Program-made: the position numbers and the translations under genes
The notes under the pieces: model-generated
Told to the model about the DNA's origin: nothing
Database searches by the model: none
The model's input: only the letters and a program-made list of their open reading frames with translations
Assembly: GCF_000758525.1 (NCBI RefSeq)
Contig: NZ_CP009241.1
Span: 2,666,001 to 2,730,000 of the forward strand
DNA length: 64,000 nucleotides
From: Paenibacillus sp. FSL H7-0357
GTDB lineage: Bacteria; Bacillota; Bacilli; Paenibacillales; Paenibacillaceae
Direction of reading: 5' to 3'
In this document: positions 9,749-17,452 of the stretch, piece after piece
Layout: each line of letters starts with the position of its first letter
How positions within the stretch are numbered: position 1 is the stretch's first letter

Positions 9749-9776
9749 AAAGAAACGGCAGAAATGCCGTTTCTTT
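9749..9776 (+). terminator. intrinsic terminator
   Basis: AAAGAAACGGCA, a GAAA tetraloop and TGCCGTTTCTTT form a perfect 12-bp hairpin 25 bp after the MalT-like stop codon. Confidence 0.85.
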
Positions 9777-9896
9777 GAGTTGTTATAAACACCAGATGGC
9801 CAGTACTCCGTAAGTACTTACTAAATACTCATTACGTAATTACTAATAGGTGCTGCGCAATTTCTTAGTGTGCTCCATCGGACTTTAGCTACCGGG

Positions 9897-10158
9897 CAAT
9901 ACGTACCATACGTACCCGAATACGTAACGCGCCCGAAAACTCGCACCGGAATACGTAACGTCCCCGAAAACTACCGGAAAACGCACCGGAAGCGCACTGG
10001 AAGTGCACAAGAAAAAGTACCAGAGTACGTACCCGAAGAAGTACCACAATACGTACCGAAAAAGTACCAGAGTACACACCAGAAGAAGTACCAGAGTACG
10101 TAACCGAAGAAGTACCTTAGTACACACCAGAAGAAATACCAGAATACGTACCTAGCAG
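9897..10158. repeat. degenerate 12-bp tandem repeat array
   Basis: From 10017 the sequence is built of consecutive 12-bp units of consensus GTACCAGARTAC alternating with GTACCCGAAGAA, so the higher-order period is 24 bp. Units start at 10017, 10029, 10041, 10053 (11 bp), 10064, 10076, 10088, 10100, 10112, 10124, 10136 and 10148. The block from 9897 to 10016 carries more decayed units (CGTACCCGAATAC, GCACCGGAATAC, GCACCGGAAGC). One frame reads VPEYVPEEVPQYVP before the 11-bp unit shifts it. The array is rich in GTAC and TACGTA palindromes. No gene is supported here; it may be the relic of a repeat-protein gene or a non-coding satellite. Confidence 0.8.
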
Positions 10159-10174
10159 ATCATCCCCGCAAGCT

Positions 10175-10353
10175 GCGGACTGTATAGCCTCTATTTATGC
10201 TGGATAGCTCTTTTTACCAGGTTCGCGGACCGTATAGCCTTTATTCGCCTTCAGTTACTCCTAAATAGGAGAGATTTGAGCAAATAGCTGCATCTGAGTC
10301 CGAAAGTCGGGTATAAGATCCGAAGTTTTGCAAATAAGGTATCCCCGGTCCGC
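10175..10353. repeat. small interspersed repeats, direct and inverted
   Basis: GCGGACTGTATAGCCTCTAT at 10175 recurs as GCGGACCGTATAGCCTTTAT exactly 50 bp later (10225). Two related copies sit in reverse orientation near 10278-10302 (CAAATAGCTGC...GAGTCCG) and 10331-10353 (CAAATAAGG...GGTCCGC). The set can fold into large hairpins. It resembles short dispersed intergenic repeats of Paenibacillus; a genome search would settle that. Confidence 0.55.
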
Positions 10354-10447
10354 TTGAGGTTATTCGATGAACATAATTGCAATGCTGCGTGTTTCCTCAG
10401 CCTGTCCTCCTCAGCTTATCCATTCATAGTCCCAAACGATTACCTCG

Positions 10448-11096
10448 TTATAACCGAAGCCGGTAGGTACGTATACGCTGCTTGCCGCTCTCAATGTCAA
10501 TCAGCTGCTGTTCAACCAGGTTTTGCAGGATTCTTCTGGCATGGCGGTTGGTTACCTTCAGATGGGCAGTCAGTTCTACTGGTGTGAACGGACGCAGTAA
10601 CCGTCTCGCATAACGAAGAGTCTCCGCTTCAAGCCAGGTTAATGTGGAGGAAACATCGGTTGCGATGAATTTTGCCAATAAAAGCGAGCACAAGCTACTG
10701 GCATTGTTTCGGTTCTTCTATAACTGATAGGTAGGCAATCGGAAGAAATGTCCAGGAGTCCAGCGATAACAAACAATGGCGCATGCACAGATCCTTGAAC
10801 CTCCTGACATCAAGATCTCTGGCATGCGGACCATAGCCCTGAATTTCAATTCCTCCTCTGGCACCTCCTGGCATATAGGCCAAATCCAAATACCGGTAGC
10901 CATTATTGAAATCCCGAACCTCCCATTCAGGAAACAGATGGTCAAAATTTCCGACTGCCGGGAACCAGACTCTCCTTAAGAATTCAACCGTTCCATGTCC
11001 CAGACCTTTGGCCAGCAGCTCCCTCCGTCTAGGATTAAGCTCATTCGTGAGATTAATTTCTAACCATTCCATGTACTGCTGCTCAAATCGAGCCAT
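10448..11096 (-). pseudogene. frameshifted REase-like plus winged-helix protein
   Basis: Two abutting minus-strand frames together encode what looks like one protein of about 215 residues. The first (10695-11096) contains an endonuclease-fold-like core: YRYLDLAYMP, GIEIQGYGPHARDLDVRRFK and LLSLDSWTFLPIAY. The second (10448-10693) carries a winged helix ending GKQRIRTYRLRL. The first stops at TAG just after EEPKQCQ and the second is in another phase; skipping one base near 10696 joins them. From memory, intact Paenibacillus and Bacillus homologues keep both halves in one frame. The gene is probably inactivated, unless a programmed shift occurs at this point. Confidence 0.7.
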
Positions 11097-11163
11097 TGCT
11101 TTCCTTCCCTAATAAGATGGGTATTTCGATACCGATCAAGAATTGTTACGGACAAAAAGAAAA

Positions 11164-11223
11164 GCCGCTTTCACACCACTCATCCCGGATTGATACTCGA
11201 GAGATGAATAGTGTGGAAGCGGC
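11164..11223 (-). terminator. imperfect inverted repeat, possible minus-strand terminator
   Basis: GCCGCTTTCACACCACTCATC (11164-11184) pairs with 11203-11223 at 18 of 21 positions. On the minus strand the stem is followed by CTTTTCTTTTTG, like an intrinsic terminator, about 65 bp before the start of the pseudogene. No minus-strand gene lies between it and 11400, so it may be a leader attenuator of the broken gene. Confidence 0.4.
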
Positions 11224-11400
11224 GTGTTCTTCACGACCTATAATTGTGATTATACCTTGAAAATTCCAACTCAACAATGAAAGTAGATAACCCTCCATTT
11301 CAGAACCGTTTTCTTCACACCAGAAATAACCAATTCTATGATAGATTAGAATGAGGCCGAAGGCCGGGCCAATTTAATTAAGTGGAAGGATTATAGGACT

Positions 11401-12432
11401 ATGGAAACTTTGCATCAGCAATTCGATTTCAACAAGCTGTGCGCAGCTTACGATTTGGGGCAATTAACAACACAGCCGGAACAAATTTTCGGCGGGTTCC
11501 TTCATAAAATGTACCGCTTAACTACGGACCGAGCTGAATACGCCGTAAAAGTGCTGAATTCGCAAATTATGAAGCGGAGCACAGCGATGGAGAACTATAT
11601 TTTTGCGGAAAAGGTGGCAACTCTGGCCCGTGAGCAAGGTATAAACGCGCTTCCGGCTATCGTAGCGAAGGGGAACTTTATGCATGAAGTAGAGGGTCAA
11701 TATGTGCTGCTGTTTCCTTGGGTGGACGGTAAGCCGCTATCCTCCGGGACCATTGATATAGATGCCTGCGAGAAAATTTCCGGAATTCTCGCAGGCATAC
11801 ATCGCATAGATTTCTCTCAACTTACAGATGAAGCTGATTCAGCCAAGGAAGATTATGTACCGTCAACCGTGGATTGGCAGAGTTACGCCCTCGAGGGAGA
11901 GCAAGCTCACTTGGAATGGTCGTCCATGCTGACAGAATACTTGAATAAGCTGCAACAGTGGGAGCAGCAGGCGAACGCAGCAGGGGCTGCTTTGATGAAT
12001 AACAAGGTGATCAGTCACAGAGATTTAGATCCGAAAAATGTGTTATGGGATAACAATCATCTTCCGGTTATCATTGACTGGGAAGCAGCCGGGGCGGTTA
12101 ACCCCATGCAGGAGCTGATCGAAGTAGCTTTGTATTGGTCGGGCTCTGAGCAGGGGAATGTTAACAAAGACGCTTTCCGTACAATGATCAGCACATACCG
12201 CAAGCATGGAGGCAAGATCGGCGATAACTGGCATGATGTGCTGAATTGCGGATTTCAAGGGAAGCTGGACTGGCTCAGCTATAGCATCAAACGCTCACTA
12301 GGAGTGGAGAGCACAGACGCTGCGGAACAAGAGCTGGGAATGAGTCAAGTCATACCGACAATACAAGCTATGGCGGATTATGCTGATTTTATACCGGTCT
12401 GCATAGAGTGGCTGGAGGAAATGGAGGTTTGA
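11401..12432 (+). CDS. aminoglycoside-phosphotransferase-family kinase
   Basis: This 343-residue protein has a protein-kinase-like phosphotransferase fold. The nucleotide-binding lobe includes FGGFLHKMYRL and AVKVLN, whose Lys probably binds ATP. The catalytic loop is SHRDLDPKNVLWD (HxDxxxxN complete), and the metal-binding motif is PVIIDWEAAGAVNP. The acceptor cannot be read from sequence: APH-family kinases act on aminoglycosides, choline, homoserine, fructosamine and others. GAAGG lies about ten bases before the ATG. The gene stands alone, convergent with the membrane protein gene at 12474. Confidence 0.85.
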   Translation: METLHQQFDFNKLCAAYDLGQLTTQPEQIFGGFLHKMYRLTTDRAEYAVKVLNSQIMKRSTAMENYIFAEKVATLAREQGINALPAIVAKGNFMHEVEGQYVLLFPWVDGKPLSSGTIDIDACEKISGILAGIHRIDFSQLTDEADSAKEDYVPSTVDWQSYALEGEQAHLEWSSMLTEYLNKLQQWEQQANAAGAALMNNKVISHRDLDPKNVLWDNNHLPVIIDWEAAGAVNPMQELIEVALYWSGSEQGNVNKDAFRTMISTYRKHGGKIGDNWHDVLNCGFQGKLDWLSYSIKRSLGVESTDAAEQELGMSQVIPTIQAMADYADFIPVCIEWLEEMEV

Positions 12433-12473
12433 TCCTGCCTTTCGATAAGATGGGTGAATTTGTTGACCGGTGC

Positions 12474-12872
12474 TTACCCGTAAATGGCCACTGTTAACAC
12501 GGATAAGAAGGCGATCCCGGCTAAAGGGGTCATGATCCATTTTTCTTTTGGACTCTTGGAGAAAAGGTTGGCGAACGTATTCAGGCCCAAATAAACAGCA
12601 ATGATCCAGATAAAAATAGATGTGAAATGAAAGCTGAATCCTGAGGCAAGGACTCCGGCGTGTTGCAGCGAAACTGCTGAAAAGAACAAGAGAATGAAAA
12701 CCGACAGCAGACTGAAAAAACGCAGCTTTCCAGGCAATTTGCCTTTATATCTCCCGCCCATTGTGATCTCGCCCCAGGGCAAACCGAACGTCAGCAGCAA
12801 TTGGATCAAAGCAATGATTATGAACAAGAGAGTGCTAAGTTTTGCAGCTGCCTGTATGTAAGAATCCTCCAT
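12474..12872 (-). CDS. small integral membrane protein, function unknown
   Basis: This 132-residue, very hydrophobic protein has about four membrane spans (near residues 12-33, 52-66, 80-100 and 112-130), a short basic loop (GGRYKGKLPGKLR) and no recognisable catalytic motif. AAGGAG lies nine bases upstream of the ATG. It converges with the phosphotransferase gene and is followed at once by it on the opposite strand. I recognise no family function. Confidence 0.75.
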   Translation of the reverse strand: MEDSYIQAAAKLSTLLFIIIALIQLLLTFGLPWGEITMGGRYKGKLPGKLRFFSLLSVFILLFFSAVSLQHAGVLASGFSFHFTSIFIWIIAVYLGLNTFANLFSKSPKEKWIMTPLAGIAFLSVLTVAIYG

Positions 12873-12952
12873 CGTGTTAGCTCCTTTTTACTTTCTTTAC
12901 AGTCCTCCATATTTTACGCTCGGTTAGTTTATATAGTCCATATTAAATTAAA

Positions 12953-12988
12953 AGCAAACAGCCATATCATTGGATATGGCTGTTTGCT
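12953..12988 (-). terminator. intrinsic terminator of the GT8 gene
   Basis: AGCAAACAGCCATATC and its exact complement enclose a 4-nt loop, just past the minus-strand stop at 12994, with a TTTAATTTAA tail on the minus strand. Confidence 0.85.
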
Positions 12989-12993
12989 CCAAG

Positions 12994-13977
12994 CTAATGT
13001 CTAGTATAACGGCTTTTTCTTTTGGCTTTGAGAAGATTCGCTCTACGGCTTCTGAGCTGTCTGATGATGCTTAGTTCGGTTAAGGAGAGGCGGAGAGTCT
13101 TCGACCGTTTCACTTTCAAGTGAAGTCTTCTGCTTTTTTTGTAACGAAGTTTAAGGTGGGTGACTTTCCGCTTTCTCCGTTTCAAATACGTTCTGAATTT
13201 TCTCCACGGCGTCAGGCTGAGGTATTTATGATGCAGACCTGCCCCCGGAGAGTTTTGATCCCAAAACTTTTCCGTTCCGGTAAAATGGACAATTTTATTA
13301 TGGAAATCATGATTGGGTATAGACTGGTTGAAGAAATTGAAGCGCCGATCCAGCTGAAGGTAATTCCCCCCGAAAACTGCATTCAATGCATCCTGATCAG
13401 GCATCGTGGAATCCGGGAAACTGCGCAAAAAGTGCAGTGTTTCTTCGTACCATTCCTGGTGGCAGCGGATAGTATTCAGGGCAAACAGAACCACTCCGGA
13501 ATTGAAATAATGCTCGGGAACCAAACCTTTGGAATTGATAACATGTGCAACTTCCATAATGCCCTGATCCCAAACCGCGCCTAAATAATACTGACCCAGA
13601 TCAATTCGCCACAGCTCTTCAAGGTCCATATTGACCAGCACATCGCAGTCCAGATAGATGATTTTTTCAACCGGGATAAGTGCGGGAAGAAGCAAGCGGT
13701 ACATACATGCCTGTGTCCATACATTAATCGAGCCTACATTTTCCATTACCTGAAGCATGTTTTCAGGAAGAGTAATGGGATAGAAGGTAATGGTGTGTTT
13801 ATATCGGCTTGTTAGTCTCATGAGCTTTGACTTGTTCTCTTCCGTTAAAGTCTGATCGTGCAAAATATGAACATTAACACGGGAAGCGGTATTGTGGAAA
13901 ACCGAGGCTAAAACAACTCCGGCATGCTCGGCATAGTGTCCATCCTGATCCTGAAAAGCTAACGCAAGTTCGATCAT
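12994..13977 (-). CDS. glycosyltransferase family 8 protein with basic tail
   Basis: The first 240 residues are a GT8 retaining glycosyltransferase of the GspA/LgtC type. They show the N-terminal nucleotide-sugar region (LALAFQDQDGHYAEHAGVVL), RLLLPALIPVEKIIYLDCDV with the metal-binding DCD, YFNSGVVLF, DQDALN and the terminal IVHFTGTEKFW motif. Residues from about 250 to 327 are extremely rich in Lys and Arg (YLKRRKRK, KKSRRLHLK, KRKSRYTRH) and are not part of the family fold. They may bind membrane, nucleic acid or teichoic acid. The sugar donor and acceptor are unknown. No signal peptide. Confidence 0.87.
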   Translation of the reverse strand: MIELALAFQDQDGHYAEHAGVVLASVFHNTASRVNVHILHDQTLTEENKSKLMRLTSRYKHTITFYPITLPENMLQVMENVGSINVWTQACMYRLLLPALIPVEKIIYLDCDVLVNMDLEELWRIDLGQYYLGAVWDQGIMEVAHVINSKGLVPEHYFNSGVVLFALNTIRCHQEWYEETLHFLRSFPDSTMPDQDALNAVFGGNYLQLDRRFNFFNQSIPNHDFHNKIVHFTGTEKFWDQNSPGAGLHHKYLSLTPWRKFRTYLKRRKRKVTHLKLRYKKSRRLHLKVKRSKTLRLSLTELSIIRQLRSRRANLLKAKRKSRYTRH

Positions 13978-14189
13978 ATGCTAATTCCTCTCTCAACTTT
14001 ATTGTGTGAATGTACCATAGTATACGTTTGCCATGGATACATGGATCAGGCGATATGCCTACTCCATTCACCCATTTTCAACGGTCTGCTGATGGAAGGA
14101 AACAGGCGACGTTGACTTGAACTTGTCTAGTTTCCGGATTCAATTTAATATTGAGATAAATTAAAGTGTTTTCTTCGAGGAGGGTCAGC

Positions 14190-14657
14190 ATGAAATACGA
14201 GTCGGAAAGTCCGGAAAACTATATCAGCCAACTGCCGGAAGATCGTCAGGAAGCCATTACGCAGCTACGGAGCACAATCAAGGGGAATCTTCCAAGCGGC
14301 TTCGAGGAAACGATGTCCTATGGCATGATTAGCTATGTTGTTCCACATCACTTGTATGCGCCGGGTTATCACGTGAATCCTGAACAGCCTCTTCCGTTTA
14401 TAAGCATAGCCTCACAAAAGAATTTTATCGCACTGTATCATATGGGAGTGTATATGCACCCTGAGCTGCTGGCGTGGTTCCGCGGGGAGTATCCGAAGCA
14501 TGTCCAGACAAAGCTTGATATGGGAAAATCATGTATCCGGTTCAAAAAAACAAACAACATTCCATACGGGCTTATTGCCGAACTGAGCCGCAAGATTGCG
14601 GTGCAGGAGTACATTGAAATCTACGAGCGGGAAACAGAAAAGATCAGAAAAAAATAA
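14190..14657 (+). CDS. DUF1801-family protein
   Basis: This 155-residue protein has the YdhG-like layout of the DUF1801 family: an N-terminal helix with PEDRQEAITQLRSTI, then ETMSYGMISYVVP, ASQKNFIALYHMG, and SCIRFKKTNNIPYGLIAEL. The start at 14190 is set by GAGGAGGG eight bases upstream rather than the ATG at 14166. A second member of the same broad family follows 46 bp downstream. The family adopts a frataxin-like fold and some members have been linked to iron delivery; a role here is inference. Confidence 0.8.
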   Translation: MKYESESPENYISQLPEDRQEAITQLRSTIKGNLPSGFEETMSYGMISYVVPHHLYAPGYHVNPEQPLPFISIASQKNFIALYHMGVYMHPELLAWFRGEYPKHVQTKLDMGKSCIRFKKTNNIPYGLIAELSRKIAVQEYIEIYERETEKIRKK

Positions 14658-14703
14658 TTCATGCTGGGGATTCCCCGCCGGCAGGCTATAGGAGGGAAAT
14701 GTT

Positions 14704-15126
14704 ATGGACAACAAAATTACTTATGAATCTGTGGATGATTATATTTCGAGATCAGCTCCTGAAGTTCAGGAGATCCTCCAAACGTTGAGAAAGGTCATTC
14801 AAGAATCGGCCCCTGAGGCGAAAGAAAAGATAAGTTATCAGATGCCTACTTTCGAGCTGCATGGCAATCTGGTCCATTTTGCGGCATTTAAAAAACATAT
14901 TGGATTGTATCCGGCACCGAGCGGGGTTGAAGCCTTCAAAGAGGAACTGGCGGAATATAAGGGAGCCAAAGGTTCCGTTCAATTCCCTTTAGATAAGCCG
15001 ATGCCCTATGATTTAATCAGCCGGATCGTTGAATTTAGAGTGGCTGAGAATCTTCAACAAGCAGCGGACAAAGCGAAAAAGAAGAAGCTGCAGAAGCAGG
15101 AGAAATCATTCAGGGCGAACCTGTAA
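14704..15126 (+). CDS. YdhG/DUF1801 frataxin-like protein
   Basis: This 140-residue protein matches the YdhG pattern: YESVDDYISRSAPEVQEIL, KEKISYQMPTFELHGNLVHF, AAFKKHIGLYPAPSGVEAF and KGSVQFPLDKPMPYDLI. It ends in a Lys-rich tail (KAKKKKLQKQEK). AGGAGG lies upstream of the ATG. Homologues are often annotated as iron chaperones because of their frataxin-like fold; the sequence alone does not prove iron binding. It is probably co-transcribed with the related gene upstream and the zinc-ribbon protein downstream (15-bp gap). Confidence 0.82.
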   Translation: MDNKITYESVDDYISRSAPEVQEILQTLRKVIQESAPEAKEKISYQMPTFELHGNLVHFAAFKKHIGLYPAPSGVEAFKEELAEYKGAKGSVQFPLDKPMPYDLISRIVEFRVAENLQQAADKAKKKKLQKQEKSFRANL

Positions 15127-15141
15127 GTGAGGTGGAAAATA

Positions 15142-16443
15142 GTGACGGAACGGATTCCCTGCCAAAGCCAAAACTGTGCGGCAACCATTTTACCGGCTAC
15201 TGCCCATAAAACGGGCGGATTCTGCATACCGTGTTATCAGGAACAGGAACGCCGCAAACGCCAGGCTTATATTGAACAGCACCGCAGGGATGTGGATCTA
15301 TATAAAGGAACCGCTGATCCGGTGGAAGTGCTTAAGATTATGCATACAAAACAAGCCTACGACCCTTTGATCCGCTATCTTCCTTATCCCTTAAACCGCG
15401 AGCAGGTGTATTCTGCCTTGTCGGGTGAGGATGCAGAGAGGATGAAGGCATATGCATTAGATCTGCTCAGTGCCGGTGACGAGGAGACCAGCGTGGATAT
15501 TCTTTTGTCGCTGCTCTGTTACAACAACGTGCGGCTTACGGACTGTCTCCCTGTGCTTATCGGCCATGAGCTGTATTACCCGGGGATTCTGTATAAAGAT
15601 GCTTCAGCAGAGGTCCGGGATCAGCTGCTGGAACAGGTGGAACAGGATAGTGAGAACCGCAATCATCTGCTGCTGGCCTTAGCCTGGATAGGAGACGGAC
15701 GGATTGTTCAGCAGTTTCAGCAGTGGCGGGAGCAACCACCCCAGTGGGCGAAAGAGCTTTTTGTTTCACCTGATCAGTACTCACTTGAGGCCGGCTGGAA
15801 GCTTACTGAAGCCGGAGTGCGGCGGGATTTGTTTTCTCACACCGGATTTGCGATTGAACGGGCGGCGGAACCACTGAATGCTGAGTTTGCTGCGAATGAA
15901 CCGGCACGGTTCCTGGGAGCGGGCCCGGAGGAATGCCCGTGGTGCGGCAGCGGGTTTACGCGGCTGATGGAACTGCGGAATAATCATCCGTCGGTTCGTG
16001 ATTTGGCTCTGGCAGATGAGTGGCTTAAGGTGGATACATGCCTGTCCTGCGGCAGTTACAGTGTGATTTATATGGAAACTGGAAATCAAGGAGAACCCCG
16101 CTGGAGCTTATACAATCAAGCACCGCAACCTTTGCCGGATCTTAATCTTGGGGACGATAATGACGAGTATTTAGCCGCTGCACCCCGCCTGCATCTCGCT
16201 GCTCAACCGCGAAATGCATATCATGCCGTGGAGTGGACACTGGAACCCGCAGCCTCGCAGGTTGGCGGACACCCGACCTGGATTCAGGATGCAGAATATC
16301 CGGCTTGTCCCTGCTGCTCTGAAAATATGATGTTTATAGCCCAGTTGGATTGGTCACAGCTTGGCCCTTACGGAGAGGGCATCTATTATATGTTTATTTG
16401 TCCGAAAGATAAGATTACAGCTACCGTATATCAGCAATCCTAG
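15142..16443 (+). CDS. zinc-ribbon protein of unknown function
   Basis: The GTG at 15142 is chosen because GAGGTGG lies seven bases upstream. The 433-residue product begins with a Cys cluster (PCQSQNC ... FCIPCYQ) that looks like a zinc finger. A helical, HEAT-like middle follows (about 60-230). Two further CxxC pairs lie in the C-terminal half: ECPWCGSGF with TCLSCGS, and YPACPCCSENM. The segment QVGGHPTWIQDAEYPACPCC and the ending resemble the DUF1963/YwqG-type fold. It is probably a cytoplasmic, zinc-stabilised protein; function unknown. It forms the last gene of the 14190-16443 set, closed by a terminator. Confidence 0.8.
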   Translation: MTERIPCQSQNCAATILPATAHKTGGFCIPCYQEQERRKRQAYIEQHRRDVDLYKGTADPVEVLKIMHTKQAYDPLIRYLPYPLNREQVYSALSGEDAERMKAYALDLLSAGDEETSVDILLSLLCYNNVRLTDCLPVLIGHELYYPGILYKDASAEVRDQLLEQVEQDSENRNHLLLALAWIGDGRIVQQFQQWREQPPQWAKELFVSPDQYSLEAGWKLTEAGVRRDLFSHTGFAIERAAEPLNAEFAANEPARFLGAGPEECPWCGSGFTRLMELRNNHPSVRDLALADEWLKVDTCLSCGSYSVIYMETGNQGEPRWSLYNQAPQPLPDLNLGDDNDEYLAAAPRLHLAAQPRNAYHAVEWTLEPAASQVGGHPTWIQDAEYPACPCCSENMMFIAQLDWSQLGPYGEGIYYMFICPKDKITATVYQQS

Positions 16444-16449
16444 TATATT

Positions 16450-16486
16450 AACGTCACTGGAGAAATTGGGGTGACGTTTTTCTTTT
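16450..16486 (+). terminator. intrinsic terminator
   Basis: AACGTCAC (16450-16457) pairs with GTGACGTT (16471-16478), followed by TTTCTTTT, seven bases after the zinc-ribbon gene. Confidence 0.8.
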
Positions 16487-16488
16487 GC

Positions 16489-16716
16489 GGGAATTACGGC
16501 AGTCCCACGATCTATCAAATGCTGAAGCTTCCGCCAACGGACAAGGCACTCCATATGAAGGAAGGCTTTGAGAATATTTCCCTGGAGATGCTGCCTGAAT
16601 AATTGGCGGACCATATCTTCGTTTATGGCAGTAAGGATGAAGGGGCCAGCGCTGTTCTGGACAGCGGAATATGGAAGGGACTTCCGGCAGTACAGAAGGG
16701 TCAAGTCTACATGTAA
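16489..16716 (+). pseudogene. relic of a siderophore-binding lipoprotein gene (FecB/FeuA type)
   Basis: Read from 16489 this frame gives GNYGSPTIYQMLKLPP, then NISLEMLPE, an in-frame TAA at 16600-16602, then LADHIFVYGSKDEG and SGIWKGLPAVQKGQVYM before the final TAA at 16714. These are the C-terminal hallmarks of periplasmic-binding proteins for ferric siderophores (the SLE.LPEL..D.IF and W..LPAV....VY motifs). About three quarters of the gene is missing and an internal stop is present, so this is a decayed 3' fragment. It abuts the upstream terminator and carries its own terminator. Confidence 0.75.
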
Positions 16717-16729
16717 AACCAGCTTAAGT

Positions 16730-16761
16730 AGCCGCTGAACACCTTCGGGTGTTGGGCGGCT
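16730..16761 (+). terminator. intrinsic terminator of the relic
   Basis: AGCCGCTGAACACC, TTCG tetraloop, GGTGTTGGGCGGCT, then TCTTGTGTT. One internal mismatch. Confidence 0.7.
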
Positions 16762-17079
16762 TCTTGTGTTCCTACAAAACTCCCGGAGGTGTAATTTTAG
16801 TCGTTGCCTTGTTTGGATTTATATTTTACAGTAAGATTTGTGAATACCATGATCTGTAACTCTGCTTGGTGACATAAGGCACTGATTAGGGGGTGTAAAC
16901 CTTGTACCAGATTATTGATTTCGTACTCAACAAGCTCCATGCAAAGCCTGCGGAATAAACAGGGCGAAGCTTGGCATGGAGCGAAGGAATAATTTCGCCT
17001 ATAGTAACTTAAAAGTTGTGTTTATTAAAGCAGGCTTTGCCCTTAGAATATCTATTCTATTTTAAGGAGCGAGCCAATT

Positions 17080-17346
17080 ATGGATTATATAAGAGCGACG
17101 GATGTGTTCCCGGAACGACTACTCCAAGAGATCCAGCGGTATATTCAGGGGGAATTGATCTATATTCCAACCCGTTCAAGCGAGCGGAGAAAATGGGGCG
17201 AGAATTCAGGTGCGGCTAACTATTATGTTGCCCGTAATGAAAAGATCCGCCAGAGTTTCCGCGAGGGTGTGACCATCGATCAATTATCTGACCAGTTCGG
17301 ATTGTCGGTGGAGAGTATTAAGAAAATCGTATATTCGAAGAGATAA
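17080..17346 (+). CDS. CD3324-family small HTH-like protein
   Basis: This 88-residue protein begins MDYIRATDVFPERLLQEIQR, then YIQGELIYIPTRSSERRKWG, and ends with a helix-turn-helix-like segment GVTIDQLSDQFGLSVESIKK. The pattern matches the small CD3324-type family found singly in many Firmicutes, whose function is unknown. AAGGAG lies ten bases before the ATG at 17080. The 360-bp leader (16717-17079) holds no other gene, only an inverted repeat GCTCCATGC/GCATGGAGC at 16934-16982 and an 18-codon TTG frame of low credibility. Confidence 0.82.
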   Translation: MDYIRATDVFPERLLQEIQRYIQGELIYIPTRSSERRKWGENSGAANYYVARNEKIRQSFREGVTIDQLSDQFGLSVESIKKIVYSKR

Positions 17347-17352
17347 CATTGA

Positions 17353-17377
17353 CCCGCAGATGAATCTGCGGGTTTTT
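17353..17377 (+). terminator. intrinsic terminator
   Basis: CCCGCAGA, a 4-nt loop and TCTGCGGG followed by TTTTT, six bases after the stop at 17346. Confidence 0.9.
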
Positions 17378-17452
17378 AACTTTATGAGGAGCCGCGAGCA
17401 GCGTAGTTTTGCGACAGCGTAAGGCGCTGGATTTCAAGGTGCGATGATGGAG

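Noticed and set aside
9870..10103. A 77-codon plus-strand frame through the tandem array
   Set aside because: Low-complexity translation, no ribosome site, phase lost at an 11-bp unit; explained by the repeat.
10017..10158. CRISPR array
   Set aside because: Units are 12 bp, contiguous and degenerate, with no spacers and no cas genes in the window.
11164..11223. T-box or other riboswitch
   Set aside because: Only a single imperfect hairpin is present; no specifier loop, T-box sequence or antiterminator alternative could be recognised.
16902..16958. 18-codon TTG frame with a G-rich upstream sequence and an overlapping inverted repeat
   Set aside because: Too short, start TTG, no terminator/antiterminator arrangement ahead of the CD3324-like gene; not supported as a leader.
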